Source of the DNA: Comamonas halotolerans
GTDB taxonomy: Bacteria > Pseudomonadota > Gammaproteobacteria > Burkholderiales > Burkholderiaceae_C
NCBI RefSeq assembly: GCF_030162935.1
Contig: NZ_JASAUZ010000012.1
Location: 420,883 to 484,882, forward strand
Length of the DNA: 64,000 nucleotides
Reading direction: 5' to 3'
A program made the translations under genes and the position numbers. Within the stretch, counting starts at the first letter, position 1, and every line of letters starts with the position of its first letter. Positions 8,214 through 16,377 of this stretch are shown here, piece after piece. The notes under the pieces are model-generated. The model ran no database searches, was not told the origin of the DNA, and was given only the letters and a program-made list of their open reading frames with translations.

Positions 8214-9071
8214 TCAGACCGCCGACGGCGGCAGTGACATGTGCATGGGGCGCACGCTGACATCGCCGCTGATGACACTGCGCAGACCGTTATTAGTACG
8301 CAATTGCAGAGCGCCATCGGCCAGCACACCAAGCACTTCACCACTGCTGCCATCGCTCAAATGCACGTGCTGGCCGCGCAGCACATCGCGCGCAGCAAAG
8401 CGTTTTTGAAATGGCCCAAAGCCGTGGTTGGCAAATAGCAGCACATCGTCCACCAAGCGTGGCAACAGCTGTTTCAGGGCCCGAGGGGCGCTCCACTGCG
8501 CATCCACGTCCTGCAAACAGGCTGCAGGGGTGGACAGTGCCTGGGCCTGAGCAGGCGGCCTGCGTACATTGATTCCTGTGCCGATGATGACAAAACGTGG
8601 CACACCAAGCCCTGCTCCAAAGCAAGCAGCATCCGTGGCGGGTGGTAGATTGGCTGTTTCGATCAAGGTGCCCCCCAGTTTGCGGCCATCGTGCAGCCAT
8701 AAATCATTGGGCCATTTCACGCCAATCTGAGGTTGGCTGCCAGTACCAGCGGGTTGCAGCGATTCAGCAATGCTCAACCCAACGACCAGCGACAAGCCCG
8801 ACCAGTCTACGGGATTGAGCACCAGGCCCAGTGAATACATCAGGCAATCGCCGGGCTGGTTGACCCAGCTGCGGCCCTGGCGGCCTCGGCCAGCGGTTTG
8901 CGATTCGGTCACCAGCACAATGGGCTCGGCACGGCCCGCACGCGCCCGGCGCATCAGTTCGGTGTTGCTGGAATCAATTTCGGGCAGTACCTCCATGGTG
9001 AAGCCGGGCAGTTTGGGGGCAATTTCCAGCCACAGGTCTTCGGCATGCCAATGTGTGGGTTGCGCGCTCAT
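8214..9071 (-). CDS. birA: Biotin--[acetyl-CoA-carboxylase] ligase
   Basis: Attaches biotin through biotinyl-AMP to the lysine of the AccB carrier protein. 285 aa. The catalytic domain carries the nucleotide/biotin loop GRGRQGR (residues 61-67), the KWPNDLW motif (119-125) and KLGGTLIE; a small C-terminal SH3-like domain follows (SDGSSGEVLGVLADGALQLR). No N-terminal helix-turn-helix is present, so this is a monofunctional ligase, not the repressor-ligase of enterobacteria. Its ATG overlaps the stop codon of the upstream SET gene as ATGA (9068-9071), indicating translational coupling. Confidence 0.93.
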   Translation of the reverse strand: MSAQPTHWHAEDLWLEIAPKLPGFTMEVLPEIDSSNTELMRRARAGRAEPIVLVTESQTAGRGRQGRSWVNQPGDCLMYSLGLVLNPVDWSGLSLVVGLSIAESLQPAGTGSQPQIGVKWPNDLWLHDGRKLGGTLIETANLPPATDAACFGAGLGVPRFVIIGTGINVRRPPAQAQALSTPAACLQDVDAQWSAPRALKQLLPRLVDDVLLFANHGFGPFQKRFAARDVLRGQHVHLSDGSSGEVLGVLADGALQLRTNNGLRSVISGDVSVRPMHMSLPPSAV

Positions 9072-9592
9072 GTCCAGCTCCCATCGCAGGGAAAGTCTTC
9101 AGGCATTGGTGGGCGCCAGCCACGCTTGGGCGCCAGCATGGTTCCGCGGCAGGTGGAAGCACCACAAAAGCAAGCGTATTCGGCCTTGAGCGCCTTGGTG
9201 TAGCGCTCTTCCACCATCAGACCATAGTCGTAGTTCAGTTCTTCGCCACTGCGAATATTGCGCAATGCCACGATGTAGATACGGCCGCCACGCTCATCGG
9301 TGTAGCAGTTGGGGGCGCAGCTGTGGTTGATCCAGCGGGCCGAGTTACCGCCGTAGGTGGCATCGATCACCACATCGTTATCCACATGAAAGTAGAAAGT
9401 GTGGTTGGGCTGCGAAGGGTCATGGGGGTGACGCGCCTGGGCTTCTTCCCAATTGATCACTTCGCCTTTGTATTCAATGATGGTTTCGCCAGCGGCAATG
9501 TCCTGTACTGCAAACACGCCCTTGCCATGTACACCGGAGCGACGCGTCTGGATGCGCTTTCCAAGAGAAGAAGGGCGGGATGTGCTGGGCAT
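9068..9592 (-). CDS. SET-domain protein-lysine N-methyltransferase
   Basis: 174-aa SET protein predicted to move a methyl group from S-adenosylmethionine to a lysine side chain; cytoplasmic. The SET core shows GVHGKGVFAVQDIAAGETI (20-38), the pseudoknot motif NHSCAPNC (89-96) and ELNYDYGL (118-125) with the catalytic-tyrosine region. A post-SET CxCxxxxC follows (Cys141, 143, 148), which with the NHSC cysteine can bind zinc as in eukaryotic enzymes. There is no pre-SET region. MPSTSRP at 9592 is taken as the start because upstream residues in this frame come from the alternating purine-pyrimidine tract. It overlaps birA by 4 nt and is divergent from topB-SWIB. The substrate is unknown; the lysine-rich tail of TopB is one candidate (inference). 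Confidence 0.9.
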   Translation of the reverse strand: MPSTSRPSSLGKRIQTRRSGVHGKGVFAVQDIAAGETIIEYKGEVINWEEAQARHPHDPSQPNHTFYFHVDNDVVIDATYGGNSARWINHSCAPNCYTDERGGRIYIVALRNIRSGEELNYDYGLMVEERYTKALKAEYACFCGASTCRGTMLAPKRGWRPPMPEDFPCDGSWT

Positions 9593-9612
9593 TGAAATCT
9601 CTGATAACTTAA

Positions 9613-9675
9613 ATATGCACACATGCACGTGCGCGCACATGCGTACATGTACATATGCGCACGCACGCGTGCGTG
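9613..9675. repeat. 63-nt perfect alternating purine-pyrimidine tract (Z-DNA-prone)
   Basis: Every base from 9613 to 9675 alternates purine and pyrimidine, mostly CA/TG and CG steps with a few AT steps, for example CACGTGCGCGCACATGCG. Such tracts adopt left-handed Z-DNA under negative supercoiling. It occupies the 150-bp divergent region between the SET gene and topB. The pattern is seen directly; Z-DNA formation in the cell is inference. Confidence 0.95.
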
Positions 9676-9742
9676 AAGACGAATTGTAGAAGCGGTGGCC
9701 CCATGCTGTGTGGGCGGCCGTTGCAAATGACGAGAGCATTCA

Positions 9743-12649
9743 ATGACAAAGACCTTGGTGATAGCGGAAAAACCGTCGGTGGCACAAGACATCGTGCGGG
9801 CCCTCACGCCCGCCTATGGCAAGTTTGACAAGCACGAAGACCACTTTGAGAACGAGCAGTTCGTGGTGACCAGTGCAGTGGGCCATTTGGTGGAAATCCA
9901 GGCGCCCGAAGAGTTTGACGTCAAGCGCGGCAAATGGAGCTTTGCCAACTTGCCGGTGATTCCGCCACGCTTTGATCTCAAACCGGTCGACAAGACCAAG
10001 AGCCGTTTGAACTCTGTGGTCAAGCAGGCCAAGCGCAAGGATGTGACGCAACTGATCAATGCCTGTGACGCGGGTCGCGAGGGTGAGCTGATCTTCCGTC
10101 TGATCGAGCAATACGCAGGTGGAGCGAAGGGCGGGCTGGGCAAGCCAATTTCTCGCTTGTGGCTGCAGTCCATGACGCCGCAGGCGATTCGTGAGGGCTT
10201 TGAGAAGCTGCGCAGCGATCAACAGATGCAGGGTCTGGCCGATGCTGCGCGCAGCCGCTCCGAGGCCGACTGGCTGGTGGGTATCAACGGCACGCGTGCC
10301 ATGACGGCATTCAATTCGCGTGACGGCGGTTTCTTTCTGACCACGGTGGGCCGTGTGCAGACGCCGACGCTGTCATTGGTGGTGGATCGTGAAGACAAGA
10401 TTCGCAAGTTCATCAGCCGTGATTACTGGGAGGTGCACGGCACGTTTGATGCGCAGGCTGGTCAGTACCTGGGCAAGTGGTTCAATCCTCAGTGGAAAAA
10501 AACCGAGGATGCCGAGGCCAAAGCCGACCGTGTCTGGAGCAAGCATGAGGCGGAGTCCATTGCTGCCGCAGTCAAGGGCAAGCCTGCCACAGTCACCGAG
10601 GAGAGCAAGCCCACCACCCAGGCTTCGCCGCTGCTGTTCGATCTGACCAGCTTGCAGCGTGAGGCCAACGGCAAGTTTGGCTTCTCGGCCAAGACCACGC
10701 TGGCGCTGGCGCAAAGCCTGTACGAGCGCCACAAGGCGCTGACTTACCCGCGTACCGACTCACGAGCGCTGCCGGAAGACTATGTGCCGGTAGCACGGCA
10801 GACCTTCGAGATGCTGGCCAACAGTGGCATGCGCCATCTGGAGCCCTTCGCACAGCAAGCACTCGGCGCTGGTTATGTGCGTCCCACCAAACGCATTTTT
10901 GACAATGCCAAGGTATCAGACCACTTTGCCATCATCCCCACCACGCAGGCGCCTGCTGGCCTGTCTGAGGCTGAGCAAAAGCTGTATGACCTGGTCGTGC
11001 GCCGCTTTATGGCGGTGTTCTTCCCCAGCGCCGAATACCAAGTCACCACCCGTGTCTCGCAGGTGGAGCAGCACCATTTCAAAACTGAAGGCAAGGTGCT
11101 GGTCAAACCCGGCTGGTTGGCCATTTACGGTAAGGAAGCGGCCAATGAAGTCGAGGATGCCAAGGAAGGTGACAAGGGGCAGCCCTTGGTGGCGGTACAG
11201 CCTGGAGAGCACCCACGCACCAGCGATGCACAGCCCAAGGGCCTGAAGACCAAGCCTCCTGCCCGTTACTCGGAAGCGACGCTGTTGGGCGCGATGGAAA
11301 GCGCGGGCAAGCAGGTGGAAGACGATGAACTGCGCGAAGCCATGCAGGAAAAGGGCCTGGGCACACCTGCGACGCGTGCGGCCATCATCGAAGGCTTGCT
11401 GACCGAAAAATACATGCTGCGCGAAGGGCGCGAGCTGATTCCCACGGCCAAGGCTTTCCAGTTGATGACGCTGCTGCGTGGTCTGGAAATCAATGAACTC
11501 TGTCGTGCTGATCTCACGGGCGAGTGGGAGTACAAGCTCTCGCAAATGGAAAAAGGTGAGCTTTCGCGCACAGCCTTCATGCAGCAGATTGCAGGCATGA
11601 CGGAAAAAATCGTGCGCAAGGCCAAGGAGTATGACCGCGACACCATTCCGGGGGATTACGCCACCTTGGCAACACCTTGTCCCAACTGTGGTGGCATCGT
11701 CAAAGAAAACTATCGCCGCTACGCCTGCACCGGTGCCGACGGCCACAGCGATGGTTGCGGCTTCTCGTTCACCAAATCGCCCGCAGGCCGCACCTTTGAG
11801 ACGCACGAGGCCGAGCAATTGCTGCGCGAGCGCCGCATTGGCCCGCTGGAAGGGTTTCGCTCCAAGGCTGGTTGGCCATTTGTGGCCGAAGTTGCCATCG
11901 TGCGTGATGAGGAAGCCAAGAACTTCAAGCTGGAATTCGACTTTGGCGAAGACGAGAAAGAAGCGGAAGCCAGTGGGCCTGTGGACTTTGTGGGTCAGCA
12001 ATCGTTGGGCAACTGTCCGAAGTGTGGCTCTCCCGTTTTTGAGCATGGGGCCAACTACGTGTGCAGCCGCTCTGTGCCGACGGCGCAGCAGCCCACGCCG
12101 TCGTGTGACTTCAAGAGCGGCCAGATCATTCTGCAGCAGCCGATTGAGCGCGAGCAGATGAGCAAGCTGCTGGCTACCGGCAAAACCGATCTTCTGGAGA
12201 AGTTTGTCTCCAACCGCACACGTCGCAACTTCAAGGCCTTCCTGGCCTGGGATGCTGCTGCTGGCAAAGTCAATTTCGAGTTCGAAGCCAGCAAGTACCC
12301 AGCGCGCAAACCGGCAGCAGGTGGTGCGGCTAAAACAGCAACTACTGCCAAGAAAGCGCCTGCAGCCAAGAAGACCACTGCGGCCAAGAAAACAGTTGCG
12401 AGAAAGACCGTGGCAGCCAACTACCGCCCCGATGCTGCTTTGGCGGCTGTGATTGGCGACAGCCCTGTGGCACGCACCGAGGTGGTCAAAAAAGTGTGGG
12501 ACTACGTGAAGGCCCACAATCTGCAGGATCCTAAGGACAAGCGCGTGATTGTTGCGGACGCCAAGCTGCTGCCAGTATTTGGCAAGGAGCGTGTTGGGAT
12601 GTTTGAGGTCACAGGGCTGGTTGGCAAGCATCTGGTGGCCAACGACTGA
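9743..12649 (+). CDS. topB: DNA topoisomerase III with lysine-rich tail and C-terminal SWIB domain
   Basis: Type IA topoisomerase that passes single strands to decatenate or relax DNA; 968 aa, far longer than E. coli TopB (about 650). The TOPRIM domain has Glu9 (VIAEKPS) and Asp109 in ACDAGREGE. The catalytic Tyr335 is in LTYPRTDSR. Two cysteine clusters follow: CPNCGG...C...C near 645-670 and CPKCGS...C...C near 757-785. Residues about 850-892 are rich in Lys/Ala (AAKKTTAAKK repeats) like histone H1 or chlamydial Hc proteins. Residues about 893-968 form a SWIB domain (ARTEVVKKVWDYVKAHNLQD, GMFEVTGLVGKHL). Topoisomerase-SWIB fusions are known in Chlamydia and some betaproteobacteria. Divergent from the SET gene. 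Confidence 0.95.
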   Translation: MTKTLVIAEKPSVAQDIVRALTPAYGKFDKHEDHFENEQFVVTSAVGHLVEIQAPEEFDVKRGKWSFANLPVIPPRFDLKPVDKTKSRLNSVVKQAKRKDVTQLINACDAGREGELIFRLIEQYAGGAKGGLGKPISRLWLQSMTPQAIREGFEKLRSDQQMQGLADAARSRSEADWLVGINGTRAMTAFNSRDGGFFLTTVGRVQTPTLSLVVDREDKIRKFISRDYWEVHGTFDAQAGQYLGKWFNPQWKKTEDAEAKADRVWSKHEAESIAAAVKGKPATVTEESKPTTQASPLLFDLTSLQREANGKFGFSAKTTLALAQSLYERHKALTYPRTDSRALPEDYVPVARQTFEMLANSGMRHLEPFAQQALGAGYVRPTKRIFDNAKVSDHFAIIPTTQAPAGLSEAEQKLYDLVVRRFMAVFFPSAEYQVTTRVSQVEQHHFKTEGKVLVKPGWLAIYGKEAANEVEDAKEGDKGQPLVAVQPGEHPRTSDAQPKGLKTKPPARYSEATLLGAMESAGKQVEDDELREAMQEKGLGTPATRAAIIEGLLTEKYMLREGRELIPTAKAFQLMTLLRGLEINELCRADLTGEWEYKLSQMEKGELSRTAFMQQIAGMTEKIVRKAKEYDRDTIPGDYATLATPCPNCGGIVKENYRRYACTGADGHSDGCGFSFTKSPAGRTFETHEAEQLLRERRIGPLEGFRSKAGWPFVAEVAIVRDEEAKNFKLEFDFGEDEKEAEASGPVDFVGQQSLGNCPKCGSPVFEHGANYVCSRSVPTAQQPTPSCDFKSGQIILQQPIEREQMSKLLATGKTDLLEKFVSNRTRRNFKAFLAWDAAAGKVNFEFEASKYPARKPAAGGAAKTATTAKKAPAAKKTTAAKKTVARKTVAANYRPDAALAAVIGDSPVARTEVVKKVWDYVKAHNLQDPKDKRVIVADAKLLPVFGKERVGMFEVTGLVGKHLVAND

Positions 12650-12669
12650 TCCGCTGTGTGACTGACAAC

Positions 12670-12710
12670 AACGCCGCACTGCGCTCCAATTGGAGTGCTT
12701 GCGGCGTTTT
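12670..12710 (+). terminator. Rho-independent terminator of topB
   Basis: The outer stem AACGCCGCA / TGCGGCGTT pairs around an inner CTCC-AATT-GGAG hairpin and is followed by TTTTC. Confidence 0.8.
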
Positions 12711-12768
12711 CATGTTTTTGACATGGGCGTCTGACATGCTGCATCCCTGATTGAATGGAGAAATTGCG

Positions 12769-13530
12769 ATGACCTTGAACCCTCCTGCGCGCCATATCGC
12801 TTTGCCTGGTACGACCAACTTTCGCGATCTCGGTGGCTATGTGGGCCATGGTGGTCGCAGCGTGCGATGGCGCACGCTGTTTCGTTCAGACCACCTGGCT
12901 GATTTGACAGACGAGGGGCTGCGTGCCCTGCAAGGGTTAGGTGTGCGTCGCAGCGCTGACTTTCGGGGTGTGCAAGAGCGCACAACAGATGCCTACGCAT
13001 GGGAGGGGGTGCAAACCCATGCGCTTACCGTTGAGCCCACGGTAGTTCAAAAAGCATTGGCGTTGATTCATGCTGGAGGCAGTATGACGGCTGAAGACAG
13101 TGTGGCCTTGATGCAGGAAACCTATCGCCACTTTGTGCGTGACAACGCAGCACAGTTTGCGCAGCTGTTCCAGTTGCTGCTGCAAGAAGATGCGCCGACG
13201 GTGATTCACTGCACGGCGGGCAAAGATCGAACCGGGTGGGCTGCGGCCTTGATTTTGGAAACATTGGGAGTGGCACGCACCGACATTGAGCGCGATTACC
13301 TGCTTACCAACCAGTACTACCAACGCCCGGCTGCCATGGCTGCGCGTGCTGCGCAATCTGTGCCGCAAGATATCCTGAATGTGCTGTGGCGGGTGCAGCC
13401 GGAATTCCTGGCAAGTGCTTATGAGATGGTCGAGCGTGATTATGGGGATATGCCCACTTATCTGCGAGAAGCCATGCAACTCGACGAATCAGCTCAGAAC
13501 ACCTTGCGCGCACGCTATCTGCAGGCATGA
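12769..13530 (+). CDS. Tyrosine/serine protein phosphatase (DSP/Y_phosphatase3-like)
   Basis: 253-aa cysteine-dependent phosphatase. The N-terminal half has the family hallmark TTNFRDLGGY and FRSDHLADLTDEG. The P-loop HCTAGKDRTG carries the nucleophile Cys148 and the phosphate-binding Arg. Members hydrolyse phosphotyrosine/phosphoserine or phosphoinositides; the substrate here cannot be told. Cytoplasmic, no signal peptide. ATG 12769 has GGAG 8 nt upstream; an in-frame TTG at 12751 is less likely. It stands alone between terminator-like hairpins. Confidence 0.85.
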   Translation: MTLNPPARHIALPGTTNFRDLGGYVGHGGRSVRWRTLFRSDHLADLTDEGLRALQGLGVRRSADFRGVQERTTDAYAWEGVQTHALTVEPTVVQKALALIHAGGSMTAEDSVALMQETYRHFVRDNAAQFAQLFQLLLQEDAPTVIHCTAGKDRTGWAAALILETLGVARTDIERDYLLTNQYYQRPAAMAARAAQSVPQDILNVLWRVQPEFLASAYEMVERDYGDMPTYLREAMQLDESAQNTLRARYLQA

Positions 13531-13622
13531 ATGCCTGCGTGGCAACCTTGTGTTTGCCATGATGGCACTGTGTCCAATGCAAGATCAAGCTTTGCGCTAA
13601 ACTGTTTAAATTGAGAGCAATG

Positions 13623-13645
13623 AACGCTTGTAAAGCAAGCGTTTT
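13623..13645 (+). terminator. Hairpin between phosphatase and lipoprotein genes
   Basis: An 8-bp stem AACGCTTG / CAAGCGTT with loop TAAAG, followed by only TT and then G. A weak terminator candidate for the phosphatase gene. Confidence 0.45.
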
Positions 13646-13710
13646 GTGACATTTTTTGCAATTTCCCAAGCCGCCTTGGGGTGGTGGACGCAGCACTTCG
13701 AGCTTCAGTC

Positions 13711-14283
13711 ATGTTTCGCCGTCGTTTTTTCCTTGCCGCAGCAGCAGCCAGTACCATGTGGATCAGTGCCTGCTCGCAGGCCGTGCCGACCAAGATCAAC
13801 ATCCCGCAGGCGCAGCTGGAGCAAGGGCTGGCAGAGCATTTTCCCAAGCAGTTTCCGGTTGCGGGCCTGCTGCAGTTCGATATGCAGCAGCCTCAATTGC
13901 TGCTGCTGCCGGTGAGCAATCAGCTGCAGACCACCTTGTCCGTACAGCTGTCCGGCCCTGCCTTGCGCCAAAGCTTGAGCGGTCAGATGCAGGTGCGCTT
14001 TGGCCTGTACTACGAGCCCCGCGACCGCAGTGTGCGTGCGCAGCGCGTGGAGGTGCTTTCGCTGATGCTGCCCGATGCGCCTGCCGCCATGGCTGACATG
14101 GTGCAGACCTATGGCCTGCGCTTGGCGCAGCAAGCGCTGCAGGGCTTTCCGCTCTACACCGTGAAACCAGAAGATCTGGAACTGGCTGATAGCTTGGGCC
14201 TGCAGCCAGGAGCCATCACCGTGACGGACAAAGGCCTGACCGTAGCCATCGAACAAAAGCCGGTAGTCAGCAGCAAGCCCTAG
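13711..14283 (+). CDS. DUF1439-like lipoprotein
   Basis: 190-aa lipoprotein. The signal peptide MFRRRFFLAAAAASTMWISA ends in a lipobox with the acylated Cys21 (ISAC-S). The mature part resembles the YceB/DUF1439 family: a repeated beta-rich fold with VSNQLQTTLSVQLSGPALRQ, LSGQMQVRFGLYYEP and a C-terminal AITVTDKGLTVAIE strand. The function of this family is not established; a lipid-binding barrel in the outer membrane or periplasmic face is likely. Start ATG 13711 was chosen because the charged n-region follows directly. Likely monocistronic. Confidence 0.78.
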   Translation: MFRRRFFLAAAAASTMWISACSQAVPTKINIPQAQLEQGLAEHFPKQFPVAGLLQFDMQQPQLLLLPVSNQLQTTLSVQLSGPALRQSLSGQMQVRFGLYYEPRDRSVRAQRVEVLSLMLPDAPAAMADMVQTYGLRLAQQALQGFPLYTVKPEDLELADSLGLQPGAITVTDKGLTVAIEQKPVVSSKP

Positions 14284-14374
14284 GCGGTGGCGGTCAAGCC
14301 CGCTAACATCGTGTCTCCATTGACAAGACTGTGCTGCAGCGCTTGCGCTGTGGCTTTGGCTGGAGAGCAGCACG

Positions 14375-15085
14375 ATGCAACAATCCCTGGTACACCCCAT
14401 CACCCGCAAGTGGCCCGCCCAGTTTCCGCAGAGGCTGCAACTGTATTCCTTGCCCACACCGAATGGCATCAAGGTGTCGGTGATGCTTGAGGAGGTGGGC
14501 ATTCCGTATGAAGCCCACCGGGTGGACATTCATGCCAATGACCAGTTCTCTGCAGAGTTTCTGGCGCTCAACCCCAATAACAAAATCCCGGCCATTCTCG
14601 ATCCGAATGGCCCTGGGGGGCAGCCACTGGGTTTGTTCGAGTCAGGGGCTATCCTGGTCTACCTGGCAGAAAAGTCCGGTCAGCTGCTGTCATCGGATGC
14701 ACGGTCGCGCTATGAAACCCTGCAGTGGCTGATGTGGCAGATGGGCGGAGCTGGTCCCATGTTTGGTCAGGTGGGCTTCTTCCATCGATATGGCGGCAAA
14801 GACTTTGAGGACAAGCGTCCCCTGCAGCGTTATGTGAATGAGGCCAAACGTTTGCTGGGCGTGCTGGATCAGCGTTTGCAAGACCGAGAGTGGATCATGG
14901 GCAGCGACTACAGCATTGCCGATATTGCGGTGCTGCCCTGGATTCGCTGCCTGCATGTGAACTATGAGGCGGAGGCTCTGCTGGACTTGCCCAGCTATGC
15001 CAATGTGCAGCGCGTGCTGGCAACCTGGTTGGAACGCCCTGCGGTTCAGCGAGGATTAAATGTGCCGCCAGCAGTAAATCCATGA
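14375..15085 (+). CDS. yfcG: YfcG-like glutathione S-transferase / disulfide-bond oxidoreductase
   Basis: 236-aa GST-fold enzyme. The thioredoxin-like N-terminal domain (LYSLPTPNGIKVSVMLEEVG, then NPNNKIPAI and FESGAILVYLAEKSG) matches the Nu-class enzymes YfcG/YghU of E. coli, which reduce disulfides with glutathione and bind two GSH molecules. The all-helical C-terminal domain has LQWLMWQMGGAGPMFGQ and the DYSIADIAVLPW motif. Cytoplasmic. GGAGAG lies 7 nt before the ATG. The N-terminus is about 20 residues longer than in E. coli YfcG, so a later start is possible but no better ribosome-binding site is seen. Confidence 0.88.
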   Translation: MQQSLVHPITRKWPAQFPQRLQLYSLPTPNGIKVSVMLEEVGIPYEAHRVDIHANDQFSAEFLALNPNNKIPAILDPNGPGGQPLGLFESGAILVYLAEKSGQLLSSDARSRYETLQWLMWQMGGAGPMFGQVGFFHRYGGKDFEDKRPLQRYVNEAKRLLGVLDQRLQDREWIMGSDYSIADIAVLPWIRCLHVNYEAEALLDLPSYANVQRVLATWLERPAVQRGLNVPPAVNP

Positions 15086-15232
15086 TTTACTTGCAATTGT
15101 CTTGTTAATGGAACACTCTGTTGCTACTTTCGGGGCTTGGTAAGGCAGGTTCTCGCCTATATCTTTGATCTATTGCAACGCTGCATGTTGTCCGCCATGG
15201 GGGTGGACATGGCAGCACCAAGCAGGAGCGAC

Positions 15233-16273
15233 ATGATGTCTGCATCCCCCATCATCCAGACTTTAGAACTTGGCGCACGCTGGCCTTGTATCGATCCCTT
15301 CCTCTTTTGTGCCCACCACAACGATGCGTATCCTGCCGGTGACGGCAGCATGGGTGTGCAGGCCGTGGAGCTGGAAGATCGCCCCATGGGCAGCGACTTC
15401 AGCAACAAAGATGGCTTTTCGATGTATCACGGTGAGCATGTGCCCGGTTTCCCTGGTCACCCCCACCGTGGCTTTGAGACCGTCACGCTGGTGCGCAAGG
15501 GCTTGATTGACCACGCGGACTCGCTGGGCGCTGCCGCTCGCTTTGGTGGCGGTGATGTGCAGTGGGTGACCGCTGGGGAGGGCATCATGCACTCCGAGAT
15601 GTTCCCGCTGCTCAACACCGATCAGCCCAACCCCCTGGAGTTGTTCCAGATCTGGTTGAACCTGCCTGCCAGGCAGAAGATGGTCAAGCCGCACTTCACC
15701 ATGTTGTGGAACGAGCGCATTCCGCGCCTGCACCACACAGATGACCAGGGCAAAAAGACGACGGTGACTGTGATTGCCGGGGCATTGCAAGGTGCTGATG
15801 CACCGTTGTCGCCTCCACCCGAGTCCTGGGCTTCGCAAGAGGGCTCGGATCTGGCGATCTGGACAATCTCTCTGGAGCCCGGTGCGCGCTGGACTTTGGC
15901 TGCTGCCAAGGGAGCAGAAACCCGTCGCATGCTTTACTGGTTTGTGGGCAGCCGATTGCAGCTGGCGGGTCAGGATTTGCGTGAACATGCTGCACTGCAA
16001 CTGGAGGCGGGGCGTGACGTGGAGCTGGTCAATACAGGCGATGCAACTGGCGAACTGGTAATGCTGCAGGGTAAGCCGATCCGCGAACAAGTGGCGCAGT
16101 ATGGCCCGTTTGTCATGAACACGCAGGAAGAGATCATGCAAGCCATGATGGATTTCCGCCGCACTCAGTTTGGCGGCTGGCCCTGGGACAGCAATGCTCC
16201 GGTGCACGGTAGCGAACCTCGTCGTTTTGCGCGTCATCCTGGTCAGGCAGAGGACGAAGTGCCCACAGCTTGA
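15233..16273 (+). CDS. Pirin-family cupin protein
   Basis: 346-aa bicupin of the pirin family; metal-binding (Fe) cytoplasmic protein, some members being quercetinases or redox sensors. The N-terminal cupin has the diagnostic HPHRGFETVTLVRKG and, further on, GEGIMHSEMF, which supply the His/His/His/Glu metal ligands. The C-terminal cupin is degenerate, ending in FVMNTQEEIMQAMMDFRRTQ FGGWPW-type sequence typical of pirins. Two adjacent ATG codons (15233 and 15236) follow AGGAG at 15224-15228; either may be used. The GST upstream and slyD downstream are not obviously related. Confidence 0.88.
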   Translation: MMSASPIIQTLELGARWPCIDPFLFCAHHNDAYPAGDGSMGVQAVELEDRPMGSDFSNKDGFSMYHGEHVPGFPGHPHRGFETVTLVRKGLIDHADSLGAAARFGGGDVQWVTAGEGIMHSEMFPLLNTDQPNPLELFQIWLNLPARQKMVKPHFTMLWNERIPRLHHTDDQGKKTTVTVIAGALQGADAPLSPPPESWASQEGSDLAIWTISLEPGARWTLAAAKGAETRRMLYWFVGSRLQLAGQDLREHAALQLEAGRDVELVNTGDATGELVMLQGKPIREQVAQYGPFVMNTQEEIMQAMMDFRRTQFGGWPWDSNAPVHGSEPRRFARHPGQAEDEVPTA

Positions 16274-16341
16274 TGCAGCCCAAGCACACCATTCCCTGCA
16301 CCCCGCGCAGGGGATGGTGGACAATGCGTAGCATTCCAACC

Positions 16342-16366
16342 ATGGCGGCTTGGCCGCCATTTTTTG
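16342..16366 (+). terminator. Terminator-like hairpin just before slyD
   Basis: An 8-bp stem ATGGCGGC-TTG-GCCGCCAT followed by TTTTTG. It fits a terminator for the pirin gene but ends only 12 nt before the slyD ATG, so it may also lie in the slyD leader. Confidence 0.65.
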
Positions 16367-16377
16367 TGCTGACATCC

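Noticed and set aside
9457..9807. Short cysteine/histidine-rich open frames over the alternating tract
   Set aside because: These arise from the alternating purine-pyrimidine pattern; the repeated His/Val/Cys/Ala residues are the tract itself read as codons.
10916..12679. Open frame of about 590 codons antisense to topB
   Set aside because: Overlaps the confirmed topB reading frame and shows only bias-type composition.
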